A stretch of 64,000 nt of DNA from Microvelia longipes (GCA_018340805.1 JACMZG010001914.1:27357132-27421131), one strand, 5' to 3'; numbered from the stretch's first letter, positions 33,174 to 45,559 are shown. Notes: generated from the sequence alone by a model not told the origin. A program made the numbers and translations.

Positions 33174-33258
33174 GAGATGGTAGTATTGGTTTCTAAAGGG
33201 GGGAAATATTGACAACGACAATATGTCCCTTATGATTGGGAACCAATACTCCCATCTC
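33174..33258 (+). promoter_or_regulatory. Structured hairpin 2 spanning polypurine tract and LTR start
   Basis: GAGATGGTAGTATTGGTT (33174-33191) pairs with AACCAATACTCCCATCTC (33241-33258) with a single mismatch. An inner hairpin pairs ATATTG (33206-33211) with CAATAT (33219-33224) around ACAACGA. The LTR's first base (33210) lies in the inner stem, and the polypurine tract is in the left part of the loop. Confidence 0.85.
33195..33206 (+). promoter_or_regulatory. Polypurine tract
   Basis: AAAGGGGGGAAA directly upstream of the 3' LTR, the expected primer for plus-strand DNA synthesis. Confidence 0.9.
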
Positions 33259-33865
33259 CCTTCGGTTGAGTTAGGGTGATTGGGTTAAGAGTAAAATTAT
33301 TTTATTTATATTATTAACTATATTAAATTTATATTTATTTATTTATTTTTATTATTATTTTATATATTTATTTATATTTATTATTTCATTATTCTATTTA
33401 TATTATATTTATTTTATATTATTTATATTATATTATTTATATTTATATTATTTATATTTATATTATATTATTAATATTTTATTATTAGCCTATTTACTTA
33501 TACTTAACCAATAAAGTATTGCCAAAATAAAATGTGATTTATATTGAAATAAAGAAAATTGATAATTATATAATAAATTAATTAAAATAAATTATATGTA
33601 TGGTAAGGGCAGCGAGAGTAGTGGGGGTGGTTGCTAGTACCTCGAGGGGGCGGGGCGTACCCACTGTGTCCTATGCATAGTGGGGGTCCCGTGTGGAGGG
33701 GAGTGGGCGGAGTCAGAGAGTACCTCAGCCGCGACACAAGTCTAAGGCATCAGTCGTCAGGTGTTCTGCTGGCTGGTCGCTTCTCTCTCTCTACCTCTCC
33801 TCTACCCTACAACCACCTCACTCGGGACAAAGGATCCACCTCACTACCCCTTATAGGATTTGAGG

Positions 33866-33871
33866 AATAAA
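33866..33871 (+). promoter_or_regulatory. Polyadenylation signal AATAAA in 3' LTR
   Basis: Equivalent to 19019-19024; the likely 3' processing signal for genomic and accessory transcripts. Confidence 0.7.
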
Positions 33872-34016
33872 TGATCTAAAAATGTACGAGTGAGTTGTTT
33901 ATTACACCTTTACCTTCTTCCCTTACACCGGCACCCTGATCCCAGGGCGCGCCGGATTGATACCCGGCCGAGACTGGGCTAGGAGTTCTAGCCCTACCTC
34001 GACCTCTTCGTTCCCC

Positions 34017-34620
34017 GGAGGCCTAGCCCAGGTGTTCTGGACTAGCCTCCCTACCGCTGCTTGTCAGGTGTTCTGACGGATGGCGGTAGTTCTCCCTCCC
34101 ACGGCTTCGGCTCAGGCAGGCGTTCTGTCTGAGTCGTAGTCTTCCTCTCCCGGAGGCCTAGCCCAGGTGTTCTGGACTAGCCTCCCTACCGTTGCTTGTC
34201 AGGTGTTCTGACGGGTAGCGGTAGTTCTTCCTCCTACGGCTTCGGCTCAGGCAGGCGTTCTGTCTGAGTCGCAGTCTTCCTCTCCCGGAGGCCTAGCCCA
34301 GGTGTTCTGGACTAGCCTCCCTACCGTTGCTTGTCAGGTGTTCTGACGGGTAGCGGTAGTTCTCCCTCCCACGGCTTCGGCTCAGGCAGGCGTTCTGTCT
34401 GAGTCGCAGTCTTCCTCTCCTGGAGGCCTAGCCCAGGTGTTCTGGACTAGCCTCCCTACCGTTGCTTGTCAGATGTTCTGACGGGTACCGGTAGTTCTCC
34501 CTCCTACGGCTCAGGCAGGCGTTCTGTCTGAGTCGTAGTCTTCCTCTCCTGGAGGCCTAGCCCAGGTGTTCTGGACTGGCCTCCCTACCGTTGCTTGTCA
34601 GGTGTTCTGGCGGGTAGCGG
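34017..34620 (+). repeat. GC-rich 135-bp tandem repeat in 3' LTR
   Basis: Units begin near 34019, 34154, 34289, 34424 and 34553 with a regular 135-base step and a last unit of about 129. Each holds three CAGGYGTTCTG motifs. Confidence 0.93.
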
Positions 34621-34904
34621 TAGTTACTCCAACACCTTGCGAGGGGTCCGGCTCTGCCGGGCCCCGCGCGTTACGTTTGGTTATCCTTCCCCCTGGGTAT
34701 CGAGTCGGCCTTAAGTTAGAATCTGTTACATGGTCTTCCTTTTTCGAGTTTGTCCTTTCTCGTTTCATTCCATTCAAAAAAGGACTGGCGACCGTTTTAA
34801 CCGTCGCCTTATTGCGCCCCAGGCTGGTCGGGCTCGGACAGGTGGGCCCGTACCCCCTGGCAGTGTGGTCTCGGCAGCAGCTGGAGTACCACGCGCCGGT
34901 GTCA

Positions 34905-35319
34905 CGTAAAGCCTGTGGTCTCGAGCCTGTGCGTTGTCAGGTACTCGTTAAAGATCCCTTACCCTAAATGAAACTGGGTATAGGCAAAAATTTAAGACCC
35001 TCATTGTAGATTCATTATAATACTATACTGTTTTTGCCTTGTAGTTTAAAGTGTGTGGAGGTTTGGTTTAACAGTGAGAGCACGTGTAGTGCCCAGTTAT
35101 CACTAGACTATAAGAGTCAGTGAAAATATGTATGATTGTTTGAAAAGCATGAGAGGAACCATAGAAATTCACGGCTCTTCTGTCTAGATTAGATGAAATA
35201 TACCTACACTTGAAATTAAAAGGAGTAGAACACTATCTTAAGGAGTTGGCAAAAGGGCCCAACCACGTGGCCTACTTGCCTGGTAGTTACTACCACTCCC
35301 GTATTACTATCACTATCAC
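34905..35319 (+). mobile_element. SINE-like retroposon, 3' part
   Basis: Starts with the CGTA duplication (34905-34908) and continues aaagcctgtggtctcgagcc and cgttaaagatccc. It ends in a short repeat of actatcact just before the 13-bp duplication at 35320. Confidence 0.55.
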
Positions 35320-35332
35320 TAAGTCGATAAGA
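35320..35332 (+). repeat. 13-bp target duplication, right copy
   Basis: TAAGTCGATAAGA, identical to 18236-18248. Confidence 0.8.
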
Positions 35333-35470
35333 GTGATAAAAAATATTTTCTTTGAGAGGTTGTTATATTCAATAATAACAATGCAACGAAAATTTATAAA
35401 ACAATAGTTTAATTAGAGTTTATTAATTGCAGTAAACATTTTGTATGCTCTTTGTGAGTAAAATTTATAC

Positions 35471-35537
<67 letters not shown>

Positions 35538-36165
35538 TATAATATATTCCTCGACTTCGCCTCGGGATATAAATTCTTTGGTTCCCTTGACTTTCGCCTC
35601 AGGAACTAAATATTGCTCAGAGAAAAAATGACATTTTTTTTACTCCCACGGTGCATAACTATTAACTGTTCAATAATATTATTTTCTAATAGCTCTAATT
35701 AATTAATTTCCATATACGCCTAAGCAAAATGTATAGTAATAAAATAGTTGCTAAATGATCGAATTAGTTATAGTCTGTTGGGTACTCGAATTGATTTCGA
35801 CATGAGTGACCACAACACAGGACAGATTACGACTGACAAGTAGCTGAATGCAGTTTTGCCTTTTTACGAGTGCAGGTGCAGTTATATAATTTATATATTT
35901 ATTATCTTACGTTGTTGAACATAAGTCATTATGACTAATGATAAGAAATTATTAATGGCTTCGTTACGTTTAAAAATGAAGGTGATTGTCGACCACGTAT
36001 CGCAAACTTTCTTAAATAAATGCTTTTAATCGCAATAAAAAAGTTTTGATTTCATAGTTCTTACATTTTATCCAATTGTTTGTCCACAAGCAAATCTTGT
36101 TAAACCTGAAAATGCATACAAATATTTGAATCTTAACGCAGTTAGGCCTCTACATATTTATATAT
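35333..36165. other. AT-rich block with a TA microsatellite
   Basis: (TA)n at about 35468-35545. Next to it, 35546-35620 contains two related words (cgacttcgcctcgggata and gactttcgcctcaggaac), a decayed repeat. No gene. Confidence 0.7.
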
Positions 36166-36298
<133 letters not shown>

Positions 36299-37020
36299 GT
36301 TAAAGGGGCCGTGGTGCACAACCTAGCGCCGACGCTGCAAAGAGGCCTTTTGTTTGTCTTTTCATATATATTTGATTTTTTGGTCCGCAATCAATATTTA
36401 TCTAATAATGCCAAATCTAGACCACGTAAGTTATATATTAGTGTTTTAATATTTTAAAGAACCAGTCCTGTCTAATAAATTAACCTGAATACGGAAGAAT
36501 TTTACTTTATTTACATATGTATTTATGTGTGGGTCAATGGCAGTTTAAAACATTTGCTAATTTCTTTTCCTAAATTTATATAAGTAAGTTTGTTAATAAG
36601 ATGCTATTTTTAATGTTTATTTTAATAAAATATTTTCTCGCTTCTTTCAGTCGATTTTCATGATAAAATTACGTCTTCCTCTAGACTTATGACACTATTT
36701 AAACTTATTTTTTAATGAGAGTTGTTTAAAAATCTTAAGCAAACTTTGTATTATGCTAGATTAAGTTTAAAAACAGAGAAATTTTAAGCATAAGAACATT
36801 TTAAAAATTAAGGTATTTGAAGAAATTGACTTCTTCAACTTCTTGATTCACTTCTTCAGATCATGCCGGCTGATTTTTCGAGTTAATTATTTAAATTGTC
36901 CACTGCGATTGACTGCAGCAAGCCTATTTTTGCAGTATTAGTGTATTTCCCAATTTTGGGGGCTGTTATGCTTTTAACGAATTTTCATAATAAAAAATGA
37001 CGCAGCAAATGAGGTTGTTC
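36299..37020. other. AT-rich block, nothing recognised
   Basis: A short GC-richer word lies at 36303-36345 (ggggccgtggtgcacaacct). No gene seen. Confidence 0.5.
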
Positions 37021-37178
<158 letters not shown>

Positions 37179-38236
37179 TACGTACAAGATTTTGTATAGC
37201 TGTATAATCAAAATAAAACTTTGGATATCGCAAGATGTTGGGAAAAAAATATAACTTCATCAAGCCAAGTTATGACGTCATAACTATATATTATATGTAA
37301 TGTTGTATATATGTATTCGTCAATGACCTGTGCGATATCTGTTAGGTTCAGTAGTGCTAGATGATAGGAAGGTTGTATGGAAAAAAACCCCTACGTCTTG
37401 CTTGCTTTGGTTAGCCTACTGTCCCAGACAAACACAACATATACAAGACCTGGAGATGTAGTTTTAATGATTAAATATTTCTAATTTTACTTTATTATTA
37501 TTTCAATTATTAGTCCATTATTAATTTTGACAAATTATAAATACAATTATACAACCTTCTGAATATTATTAATAAGTTATGTAATGATACAAATATATAT
37601 TTGTATTTATAATTAAATAAATAAATTTTATTTATAATCTTTGGTTAACATAAAATAACAATAATCACGATTTTATAATTTAATTAAGTAAAGATAGGAA
37701 GTTAGATTCTGAAGCTGATTATATTTAAGGATCATTTAACATTCCATCAAAAACAATACAAAATTATTATTGAAATAGAGTCGTGAGTGTTATTTATTAT
37801 AAACTTAAAAATATTTATACTTATGTTTGTTGATGAAGTGAACTCAAATTAACAAATATTTTGCCAAAATTAAATTTAATACATAGCGGTATTTTTTAAA
37901 TTATTTATAATCTGTGTGGTATCAGAATTGTTGTCTTAATTAATAATAGCTCATAAAAAGATTGTTTTGTTTAGCACGATCGATGGTTAAGCATGGGTTA
38001 AGAGGTGCTAGTCATAAAGTTTGTGGGTTTTAAGAATAATAAATTTTCTTGTTAACTCGGCGTTAATATAAATAATTATAAGCTTTATTTAGTATTATTA
38101 TAATATTTAGTAGCTTATTGAATATATTCTTTAAAGTATTTCATTTGGTTATATTTTGGGAAATAAAATAAATTATGGTAGAAATCTGCAAATAGTTAAA
38201 ACTGATATAAAAATAAAAGAATTAAAATAAAATTTA
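37179..38236. other. AT-rich block, nothing recognised
   Basis: No gene or clear repeat structure. Confidence 0.5.
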
Positions 38237-38445
38237 CTGTGTCCGGTAGCTCAGTGGCAGAGCTCTCGCCTTTCGACCTGGAGGTCGACGGTTCAAATCT
38301 AGCCGGGGGAGGACCTTAATAAGAGGTTATCCCTTGTACCGTACACTCGGGAAGTTATGTGAATTCAAGGCCAGTCAACCCAGCCAGGGTTTTACGTGGT
38401 TTCCTTGGCTGCTTCGCTACATGCATCTGTAAATGCACGACGTTT
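38237..38445 (+). mobile_element. tRNA-derived SINE
   Basis: The head has a good box A region (TAGCTCAGTGGCAGAGC) and a box B (GGTTCAAATCT) at tRNA-like spacing, so it is built on a tRNA gene. The acceptor and T-stem ends do not pair well. A non-tRNA body of about 130 bp follows (gtaccgtacactcgggaag, ccagggttttacgtggttt), ending in an A/T-rich tail. This is a SINE rather than a functional tRNA gene. Confidence 0.78.
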
Positions 38446-38500
38446 TAAAAATTTAAGTTAACAAATCATATTGATAAAATATATTACTAATATATACATA

Positions 38501-39056
38501 TAATGACAACCTAAGGACGATCTAAGCGAGTCCGAAGTCAAAACACCTTATTGTTGGTATAATCATGACAATCTGAGGACGAGCTAAGTGATCCGAAGTC
38601 AAAACACCTTATTGTTGGTATAATCATGACAATCTGAGGACTCGAGAAGTCTTAAGAGGACGAGCTAAGTCCGAAGTCAAAACACCTTATTGTTGTATAA
38701 TCATGACAATCTGAGGACGAGCTAAGTGAGTCCAAGTCAAACACCTTATTGTTGGTAAATCATGACAATCTGAGACGAGCTAAGTGAGTCCGAAGTCAAA
38801 ACACCTTATTGTTGGTATAATCATGACAATCTGAGGACGAGCTAAGTGAGTCCGAAGTCAAAACACCTTATTGTTGGTATAATCATGACAATCTAAGGAC
38901 GAGCTAAGCGAGTCCGAAGTCAAAACACCTTATTGTTGGTATAATCATGACAATCTGAGGACGAGCTAAGTGATCCTGAAGTCAAAATACCTTATTGTTG
39001 GTATAACCATGACAATCTGAGGACGAGCTAAGCGATTCCGAAGTCATAACACTTTA
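38501..39056 (+). repeat. 62-bp minisatellite, about 9 copies
   Basis: The unit holds atgacaatctgaggacgag, ctaagtgagtccgaagtc and ttattgttggta. The core GGACGAGCtAAGtGAGTCCGAAGT is the tail of the head/tail interspersed repeat (GGACGAGCGAAGCGAGTCC). Several units have one-base losses and one (near 38640) carries an extra 18 bases. Confidence 0.95.
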
Positions 39057-39300
39057 GACTAGGGAGAACCACTTTATTCTGTGGTCGAGCGCAGCAAAAC
39101 TGAAGTTATACCACTTAAGACTATGGATAGTCATAAAACCCATGAAATCGGATAACTATTTTATTCTGAGGTCAAGCATATAGCGAGACCTAAGTAACAC
39201 CACCTTAAGCTTTAGATAATCATGATGAGGACAAGCGAAGCGAGTCCAAATTTGTGAGGAAAAAGACTGGGTACCCTGTACCCAATTTTTTAAGTTAAAT
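39057..39300 (+). repeat. Diverged continuation of the 62-bp array and repeat tail
   Basis: Looser copies (gaggtcaagcatatagcgagacc, gaggacaagcgaagcgagtcc) end in gggtaccctgtacccaattttttaag, the normal end of the interspersed family. Confidence 0.75.
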
Positions 39301-39487
39301 CTAATTTTAGTTTTTTTTTTTTAGGTAAAGGCAATTCGATTTTTGGGGCACTAATTTTAAAACATGGGGGAAGGGTTTAGGGCCCCTTAGTTCCCCTTCT
39401 AGAACTACTTGTATCCCTTCCTTTATTGTATCCAAGCAGTTTAAATGATAAAATCATTACCTGAATGTAATAATATATCATTTGAAA

Positions 39488-39657
39488 CTACCGGGTTTTT
39501 CAAAACATGAATAGTTGACACAATATAATTGTGCGAGAGACACATTAGATGATATTCGTCGTCATTGATGGCTCGACATAATGTCATGTCCCACTCTGTT
39601 TCTTACGTCATATATGGGTGCTGACAGACCTATTCATGTTTTGTAAAACGGTAGTAT
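39488..39657. mobile_element. Short foldback element
   Basis: Inverted ends ctaccgggtttttcaaaacatgaatag and ctattcatgttttgtaaaacggtag. The inside has gacacaatataattgtgcga and tggctcgacataatgtcatg, words shared with 46322-46590, 60340-60670 and 60990-61110. Confidence 0.75.
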
Positions 39658-39965
39658 CAAATTATATTTTTTGCTTGCCATGCAAAATGGCAAGCATGAT
39701 TGTGGTAAGATTGCACCGCTCGTCTCTGGTAAATACTTCACATTAGATTCTTCGGAATTAATTGAAGGTCAGAGTGAGTTTGGGCTGTCGCGGCTCCCTG
39801 ATGAGTTAGACGTAACGAAACAGAGTGGGACATGACATTATGTCGAGCCATTAATGATGACGAATGCCGAATGATGGAACAGTTGCCAGATGTAGCATTG
39901 CTTTTTGCTTGTTACATCTCCTTGGTGTCTCTCGCACAATTATATTGTGAATGTAATAATGTTAG
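39658..39965 (-). mobile_element. Foldback element copy, reverse of 60340-60620
   Basis: It contains gatgagttagacgtaacgaa, gggacatgacattatgtcga and gtctctcgcacaattatatt, the complement of the sequence at 60355-60480. The internal segment with gcaccgctcgtctctggtaa matches 60560-60590 in reverse. The open frame 39832-40182 runs out of the repeat and is not a gene. Confidence 0.7.
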
Positions 39966-41009
39966 ACTATTATGGAGGGACAAATTCATTTCGGGAGTTT
40001 CAAAGCTTATCTTTTTGTTTGTACTTTTCTGTGAAGGGTACGGGTACATTCAGCTAAGTTCACTTGTTATTATTCTCAGAATTATTAAGAAATGCAAAGA
40101 TTTTATGTCTGGATTTATTTGCATAATGCGCTTCTTATGTCATTATCACACTGCAAACGTGATACAAGTAAATATTATCTAGCTTGTCTTGTTCCAAGGC
40201 TTTCTGTATCTATGAAATGAATTATTTTCAAATATGATTTCTATAATATGATAACCGAAATATTGATAGAGAATGCAAGTGCAGTCGTGATAATGCAATG
40301 ATTTGACTCGTGGATAGTGCATTTACTTAGTTATTGAGTAAAATAAATACCTCATCTATCTAATTTATTAATAATAAGTTATAAATATATTTTACTCCGA
40401 CGTCTAGCTTTTAGTGCATATTGGTTTAAACCAAACCCTAATGACAGACCGTATATAGGACGAAGTAGGAAAATGTTAAAAACCTATACCATACATTTTT
40501 TTTATATAACTACCAGTTTTTGTTGAAGAGTTATAGTTTTTTTAAATGTTGTGGCATGTGACCATCTACGGTCAATGTAATATATTGGGATTTAAAAGTA
40601 AAATGGTTTATCCTATTAGGTATAATAGAAAACGTCGAAATAATAAAGGCAACCGTGGCCTAGAACGATTTTAAGTGTTGAATTTTAAATGTAGGCATCA
40701 AATGGTCAAACTTTACATTCTTCGCTCCGCATGAAATTATTTGAAACGATGAGCTGTACTTCCTAATATGTTGCAAACATTTTTTTGATTCCTGATTAGA
40801 CCAGTCAAATAAATGTGGTTTAGAGGACTCTGCCAGTGGTGGTGATTTGACTTTGCCATTAGAGCAACATATCAGACGTTTTATTCTAAAACTTTAGGGG
40901 TCGAAAACATTGCGAACAACAAACATCATTGCGAAAGCCGCTTTATTTAGATTGTTCTTGTATTTCTTTGAAATAAGTGTCAAATCAAATCTCTTTCTCT
41001 ATCTATATA

Positions 41010-41050
<41 letters not shown>

Positions 41051-41925
41051 TATAATATATTATATATATTTTAATTTATTTATTTATATTTAATGTATAT
41101 ATAAAACAATTTAAAAGCTTATTTAATGATATTAAAAAAAAAAAATAGAGTGTACCGAAAGCCCCCCGCCTTATTAACCAATATTAAGTGGTGTACTTTT
41201 TTTTAAAGAGGACTTCTTTTTGGGTGTACCATTTAACACAGAATTTTTCGAAAAAATGGAAAAAATAAATTGGTGACTAGTGACTAAAAATATCTTAAAT
41301 TCAGGGTAAGATAAGGAATGTAAAAATTGGTATATTTCCGTTTAAACCAAAAAGCTCGGATAAAAGTATATCTTCCGATTTACTTTTTCTTTTTTTCGCA
41401 TGATTCGGTGTTACATGGAACACCCAGAATTACACCAGAAAGCAGTTCCCTTTACACAAAATAAGTACAACATTATTTATGTCTAATGGTTTAAAATGTA
41501 TTGAGACTTTTGTCCACCCTGTAAATCATCAATCCACAGATTTATTATAAGTCTTCACCAAACTTAACTAAATACTTAAGTTTAGTGTTATGCTATATAT
41601 AAGCTCTACAGCTGTAAATAAAGTTTATAAAACCTAATTAATAAAATATCACCAATACAGCTACATTAATAAAACTATAAAACATATAAAACACATTACA
41701 ACTACATCCTAAAGGTTATTAAGTTCATTGCCATTCTTACTCTTAAAAAAGTAATACACAAACCCGTATTTCGAATAGTAGCCATGAAAAATTTTAAATT
41801 TTGGATGAAATTACGAAACAGACGATATATTTTACGATTTTAGCCTTGTTCGAATTGTAGAAATTACAAAATATCACATGTCAAATTTCGTTTGCATTCA
41901 ATTTAACAATTATTAAGTTTTACTT
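39966..41925. other. AT-rich block with a TA microsatellite
   Basis: (TA)n with breaks at about 41005-41075. I see no gene or other element. Confidence 0.6.
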
Positions 41926-42110
41926 TTCCTTATATATACCGTAGGTATATAAGAAAAGTATTGTGTCCACCTAAAAAATCCGAAACCGGGCTATCAATGT
42001 AATTATCCGTTTCAAGTATTTTCATGACTTTCGGAGTGGTTTTCATCATGCTGTCTGTGTGTGATTGTGTGTATGTGTGTTTTATCTGTTAGTATGTTTT
42101 CTGTTTCCCT
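41926..42110 (+). repeat. Head/tail repeat, head part
   Basis: ttacttttcctta, taagaaaagtattgtg, aatccgaaaccggg, attatccgtttcaag and a tgtgtg run: the family order, cut short. Confidence 0.7.
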
Positions 42111-42434
42111 TCATACGGCCCATACTGATGAGCCGTATATTTTAGCATGTTCCACGTATGTCCTACATGCATTTTAAACACTTTGTTTGTTTTTAATCTC
42201 CGTATTTCTTGTAATTTATTATTTCTTTTTATCTTGAAACTATATCTTGTTAAAATGAACTTCGAAAATGTTAATTCCAACATACTGATTTTTTCGTTTT
42301 TTCAGTAAATACTTCAAATTTTGTTTCTTTTAAGTCCGATTTAATTTTTATAATTAAAATCTTGATATCTTCTTTGAATAATGAAATGGTTAGTGAGTTT
42401 AAATTATTTAAAGTAAGTCATCAAAATTGATTTA

Positions 42435-42545
42435 TCTGTTAGTGTGTCTGTGTGTGTGTCAATTTGTGTGTCTGTGTGTGTATCTGTTCGTGTGTCTGTG
42501 TGTATCTGTCTGTGTGTGATTGTGTGTGTATCTGTTTGTGTGTGA
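42435..42545. repeat. (TG)n-rich degenerate microsatellite
   Basis: Repeats of tgtgtgtctgtgtgtgtatc. Confidence 0.9.
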
Positions 42546-43140
42546 TTAATAATAATAATAAACGTTATTACCATAAAACATATTTCTTTACAACTTAGTA
42601 AAAATTAATTTGATAGATAAAAAACAAAGAAAAATTAGAACTTCTTAGTTGCCGAATGTATGAGAGCCCCCAGTAAAAAGACTAGAGCGGGGCTCTGTCT
42701 CGTTATCTTGTATCAAAATAATTTAAATTTTATGTGAAAAAATAATTATATCAATAAAAATTATGAATAATTTTAATGAAATAAAGTAAAGCAAAAAAAA
42801 AATAAATTGTAAATATAAAACAGATATATATGTAAATATAAAACATAAAACATAAAATAACACTATATCTGTTTAGAAAAAAATATATCCTTTTCTTAAC
42901 TTAAATAAACTTAATACATAAAGTATAATAATTCTAGACTTGCCGCTGAGAGCCTAAAAAAGAAATTTCAGGCCTCTCAATGTATTGTGATAGGCTATGC
43001 CCCCTCTTGTATATATCTCTATGCATACATACGCACACACATCCATACATACACAAACACTCACACACACTTACATATAACTTACATATACATACTACAT
43101 ACGTATATAGACAGAAAAGCAGACATTATTAAAAAAAAAG
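42546..43140. other. AT-rich block, nothing recognised
   Basis: An imperfect CA-rich stretch lies at 43030-43075. No gene. Confidence 0.5.
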
Positions 43141-43300
43141 AAAAAATTGCCTAAAGATTGTGTATGTATCTGTTTATGTGATTGTGTGTGTATCTGTCAG
43201 TGTGTATCTGTTTGTGTGTCTGCGTCACACATAACATCCGCTGTGTCTATGCAAGAGAGTTGAAGCTTGGCACAAAAATCAGAGTTTTGAGTAGCTTTAT
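43141..43300 (+). repeat. Head/tail repeat, internal part
   Basis: A tgtgtgtatctgt run and gagttgaagcttggcacaaa match the family's middle. The 61-codon frame here is repeat-driven. Confidence 0.6.
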
Positions 43301-43923
43301 ACTAAGCACATTGAATAAGTTTAATGTCTCTTTAATTATTGTATACTTTTGTATTTTTTTAGTTTAATTTAGTTTTAGTTTATCTATTTATTTGTATTTG
43401 TGTATTTATAAGAAATTAATAACGATTTTTAAAGATATTTTTTTCACAATACAATATACTTATCATTTTCATAAATACATACAAAATTTTAAACTTAACT
43501 TAGAATGTAGGAAAATATGTTAAGGCAAAATATGATAAAACATTAACAACACCAACTTCTTTCCACCAATGATAAAACATTTTTTTTAATTGTTATTTAA
43601 TAAAAATAATATAATTTTAATATGATGTAATGAATTTTTCTAAGAAAAAAATAAACTTATTACTATTACATATAATAAAATAAATCTTAAGTTATACTTA
43701 TATAACATTTTATTTTTTACATATTAATTAATTAATTTTATATTTCAGAAGATATATTTGTGTGTTATTTTTAAACATTCTTATTGATTTATTCTTATGT
43801 TCTATATATATTTATCTCAAAATTTAAATTAAAAATTTTGTTATATTTAAATATATTTTGTTGTAAATTTTGCAGCATTTATAGTAAACCTCAAGCCTAT
43901 AGTATAAAATGTAGTATGAAATG
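43301..43923. other. AT-rich block, nothing recognised
   Basis: No supported feature. Confidence 0.5.
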
Positions 43924-44215
43924 AAATGAAATTTGGTGTTAAGAAAGCGATTAACTTAGGGTCAGTTAAAATACTATACTGCGAAATTCTTAACAATGTA
44001 CTGAATAAAATTATATACTATACTATAATGTAGTATATACTATACTATAGTGTAGTTTATACTATACTATAGTGTAGTATATACTACAGTATAGTATAGT
44101 ATATACTACAATATAGTATTGTATATAATTTTATTCAGTACATTGTTAAGAGTTTTGCAGTATAGAATTTTAACTGACCCTAAGTTTATCGCTTTCTTAA
44201 CACCAAATTTCATTT
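43924..44215. mobile_element. Near-perfect 290-bp palindrome (foldback/MITE)
   Basis: The arms start AAATGAAATTTGGTGTTAAG and end in the exact complement at 44215, with few mismatches over about 145 bp per arm (shared words gggtcagttaaaat and aacaatgtactgaataaaat). The centre is a palindromic tatactatagtgtag repeat. No coding content. Confidence 0.92.
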
Positions 44216-44764
44216 TTTTCGATTACATACTTCTATTGCATTCAAATATTATTATAAGGACAGCAATGATATATATTGATTTGATTAAGAAATATACTCA
44301 GTAAGAGCTCATTTTATACATTTCTTTTTATAGTAAAACGTATCTTAACTTGGTCTATAGCGAGATAACTTGAACTAACAAATGTTAAAACTACAAGTAA
44401 GTCTAAAGTGTCTGGTAGTATATTCGTGAAGGAATTCAACTATTACTGTTTTAAGAATTGTTGTTACGTTACGTTGAGTACATTACTTCTATTATTGCGT
44501 TAAATTTAATAGGTGTAACGAGCTGTGATATTTTTATGTATTCTTGATTCTATACTTCTTAAATGTTTTCTCCTTGCTATGCGTTATTAATATTAAGTGT
44601 TTTATTTATTTATTCATAATATAAACGTATTTTACAAGCCTTTTAAAAAACTATACCAAGGTTAATACTAAAGGCTTAAAAACTTAATGGTATATTATGC
44701 TACTTGACAGCAAAGAGAAATTTTGCAGACGATTTTTTATATTAGCCCTTGAGCCGAAGGCGAG
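44216..44764. other. AT-rich block, nothing recognised
   Basis: No supported feature. Confidence 0.5.
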
Positions 44765-44810
44765 GGCAGGCTATTGAACTTACCTGCCGAGGCTGGTAAT
44801 TAACCTCAGT

Positions 44811-45060
44811 AACTGCTCAGGTTCTAAAGCATAAACCGGAACCTTAAGCAAGAAATGGGTTGTTAAGCACGGAAACACGCATTCTAAATGACATTCCCCC
44901 GATAGCGGACCACCGCGCCGGAATTATTTATTTAGTAGTTGTAAACTTATATAATATAAAAAACTATAAAAATTATCATTCCAACCAGGATTGTTGTTAA
45001 GCACGGAAATACGCATCCAAAGAAAATTCGCCCGACATGCGGACCACCGCGCCAGAATTT
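44811..45060 (-). repeat. Two reverse copies of the 12130-13145 module
   Basis: ggaaccttaagcaagaaatg, gttgttaagcacggaaacac and gcggaccaccgcgccggaat at 44835-44932, then a second shorter module at 44995-45058. Confidence 0.8.
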
Positions 45061-45559
45061 TTATGTTTTAAAGCGCCCATTTTCGTCTGATTTAATAGCA
45101 GTGTACATAAATTCTCGTATTTTATTACATTATTTGTAATTGCAATAGTAAATAAATAAACTAAAAAATGGTGGGGGAAGGGGGCACGATTAAAACGACG
45201 CAATATTTTTTCTATTTAACTTAAGGTGTAGATAACTTGAAGTAAAAAATAAGTTATAAACCATAAAAAGTAAATCAAAGTGAAGTTAGATATGTATGTC
45301 TCAAGGTGATGTATTTATCTTTTAAAATTAGATTTAATATAAGAAAGAAATAGGTTAGTAAAAGTTGCAATAGAGACATTATATAGTAAATCATAAAGTT
45401 AATGCGATTTCTCTAGTAACTTAATTTGAGTGTTTATAATAAAGTTCTATAGAGGCAATATTTTTCAAGTTATCAGATATTGAGCTTTATTCATGTTTTC
45501 GTGATCAATATTTTGTTTATTTTGATTGAATTTCTTTTTGTCTGTAGGTATAAATGAGT
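45061..45559. other. AT-rich block, nothing recognised
   Basis: No supported feature. Confidence 0.5.

Larger units (their letters stand above)
33210..34904 (+). mobile_element. 3' LTR of Ty3/Gypsy element
   Basis: About 1,695 bp, TGACA...TGTCA, matching 18374-20046 throughout. Most differences are single-base indels, with the 5' copy usually shorter. U3 is AT-rich (33290-33590), then come the GC-rich promoter block, AATAAA at 33866 and the U5 tandem repeat. The close match means recent insertion or assembly-driven similarity. Confidence 0.95.

Noticed and set aside
38240..38310. Functional tRNA gene
   Set aside because: Box A and box B are good, but acceptor and T-stem pairing fails and a SINE body follows.
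39832..40182. 116-codon open frame
   Set aside because: Half of it is foldback-repeat sequence; other copies of the repeat do not keep the frame.
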